Notes under the pieces: model-generated
Database searches by the model: none
What the model was told of the DNA's origin: nothing
Seen by the model: the letters and a program-made list of their open reading frames with translations, nothing else
Made by a program: the position numbers and the translations under genes
In this document: positions 6,433-7,033 of the stretch, piece after piece
How positions within the stretch are numbered: position 1 is the first letter of the stretch
Layout: each line of letters begins with the position of its first letter
From: Candidatus Delongbacteria bacterium
GTDB taxonomy: Bacteria; UBA4055
NCBI GenBank assembly: GCA_003477045.1
Contig: DMTS01000163.1
Location: forward strand, 20,804 to 27,836
Reading direction: 5' to 3'
Length of the DNA: 7,033 bases

Positions 6433-7033
6433 AATATTCGTTGATATTGACCACTTTCAGAAATCGAAGAACGGACAGCATTCTTTCGGCGATGTGATCT
6501 CCAAAAAATTCATTAAGGAAGAGAACAGGAAGATCGCCGTGCTTTCTGACGGAATGGGAAGCGGCATCAAAGCGAATGTTCTCGCAAGCCTCACTGCATC
6601 AATGGCGGTGAATTTCATTACGGAACACAAAGATATTTCAGAAGCTTCAGAGCTTATAATGAACATACTTCCCGAATGCAGCGAGAGGCATGTCAGCTAC
6701 TCCACTTTTGTTATTATAGATATAAGAAATTCTGAATGGGCAGATATAATAGTTTACGACAGTCCGCTACCCGTGATAGTCAGAAATTCATCTGCGCTTG
6801 ACCCCGGATGGAGCTATATTGAGCTTAAAGGCGAAAAGCAAAAGGGCAAAAGAATTTATTCGGTCTCGTTCAAGCCCAAAGCGGGAGACAGGATAATAGC
6901 CTTCACTGACGGGATATCCCAATCCGGACTCGGATTCAGTGAAGAGTGGGAAAGAAAAGGCGCGGAAGAATACATCATTAAGACGCTTTCTGCCGACCCG
7001 GATCTTTCAGCGGGGGTAATTGCCGAAAAACTG
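6419..7033 (+). CDS. SpoIIE-family (PP2C-type) serine phosphatase, 3' end cut off
   Basis: From ATG at 6419 the frame stays open to the window edge for 205 codons; the family members beside HydS genes are longer (from memory about 380 residues), so the C-terminal part is outside. Metal-binding motifs of the PP2C fold are present: SFGDV (D25), LSDGMGSG (42-49, D44) and FTDGIS (162-167, D164). The stretch GSGIKANVLASLTASMA (47-63) and the YSTF motif (94-97) are typical of the SpoIIE-like phosphatase found next to sensory hydrogenases. The family removes phosphate from serine or threonine of anti-anti-sigma-like proteins; no such partner is encoded in the window. The start lies 14 bases inside the upstream sensor gene, next to a run of eight A, with no good ribosome site, so its translation probably depends on the upstream gene. 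A start further downstream would remove the GDV motif and is unlikely. Confidence 0.88.
   Translation, partial: MKKNEIFVDIDHFQKSKNGQHSFGDVISKKFIKEENRKIAVLSDGMGSGIKANVLASLTASMAVNFITEHKDISEASELIMNILPECSERHVSYSTFVIIDIRNSEWADIIVYDSPLPVIVRNSSALDPGWSYIELKGEKQKGKRIYSVSFKPKAGDRIIAFTDGISQSGLGFSEEWERKGAEEYIIKTLSADPDLSAGVIAEKL

Overview
The window is one tightly packed, fully plus-strand gene cluster of eight genes, cut at both ends. Intergenic gaps are 16 bases or less and three junctions touch or overlap (8-base overlap at 917-924, 4-base gap at 5316-5319, 14-base overlap at 6419-6432). I see no promoter, terminator, RNA gene, mobile element or CRISPR array, so it reads as the middle of a single operon. 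The DNA is AT-leaning with many AGA/AGG arginine codons. The content points to a strictly anaerobic, fermentative bacterium that makes or uses H2. I cannot assign a phylum from the sequence alone; Rex plus a double-Cache kinase plus HydS-like parts would fit Firmicutes-like anaerobes or one of several uncultured candidate phyla.

Layout: (1) 1-431, the C-terminal end of a NuoF-like flavin/iron-sulfur subunit (HydB/HndC type) with two ferredoxin clusters at its tail. (2) 448-924, a NuoE-like [2Fe-2S] subunit (HydC/HndA type). (3) 917-2797, a membrane histidine kinase with an extracytoplasmic Cache-type sensor. (4) 2808-3923, a soluble receiver-histidine kinase hybrid. (5) 3933-4937, the NADH/NAD+ sensing repressor Rex fused to a C-terminal receiver domain. 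(6) 4947-5315, a stand-alone receiver closely related to the one on Rex. (7) 5320-6432, a protein with a four-cysteine iron-sulfur domain, two PAS domains and a helical tail; it looks like the back half of a sensory [FeFe]-hydrogenase (HydS) without the H-cluster domain. (8) 6419 to the window end, a SpoIIE/PP2C-type serine phosphatase, truncated by the window edge.

Working model (inference): genes 1-2 are the NAD(P)H-handling subunits of a multimeric, probably electron-bifurcating [FeFe]-hydrogenase. Genes 3-8 would be a control unit that merges three inputs: an extracytoplasmic ligand (Cache kinase), the cytoplasmic NADH/NAD+ ratio (Rex) and an iron-sulfur/PAS redox signal passed to a phosphatase. 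The only DNA-binding domain in the window is the winged helix of Rex, and Rex itself carries a phosphoacceptor domain. Phosphorelay and NADH sensing may therefore converge on one transcription factor. This Rex-receiver fusion, and the HydS-like sensor that has lost its hydrogenase, are the two most noteworthy points.
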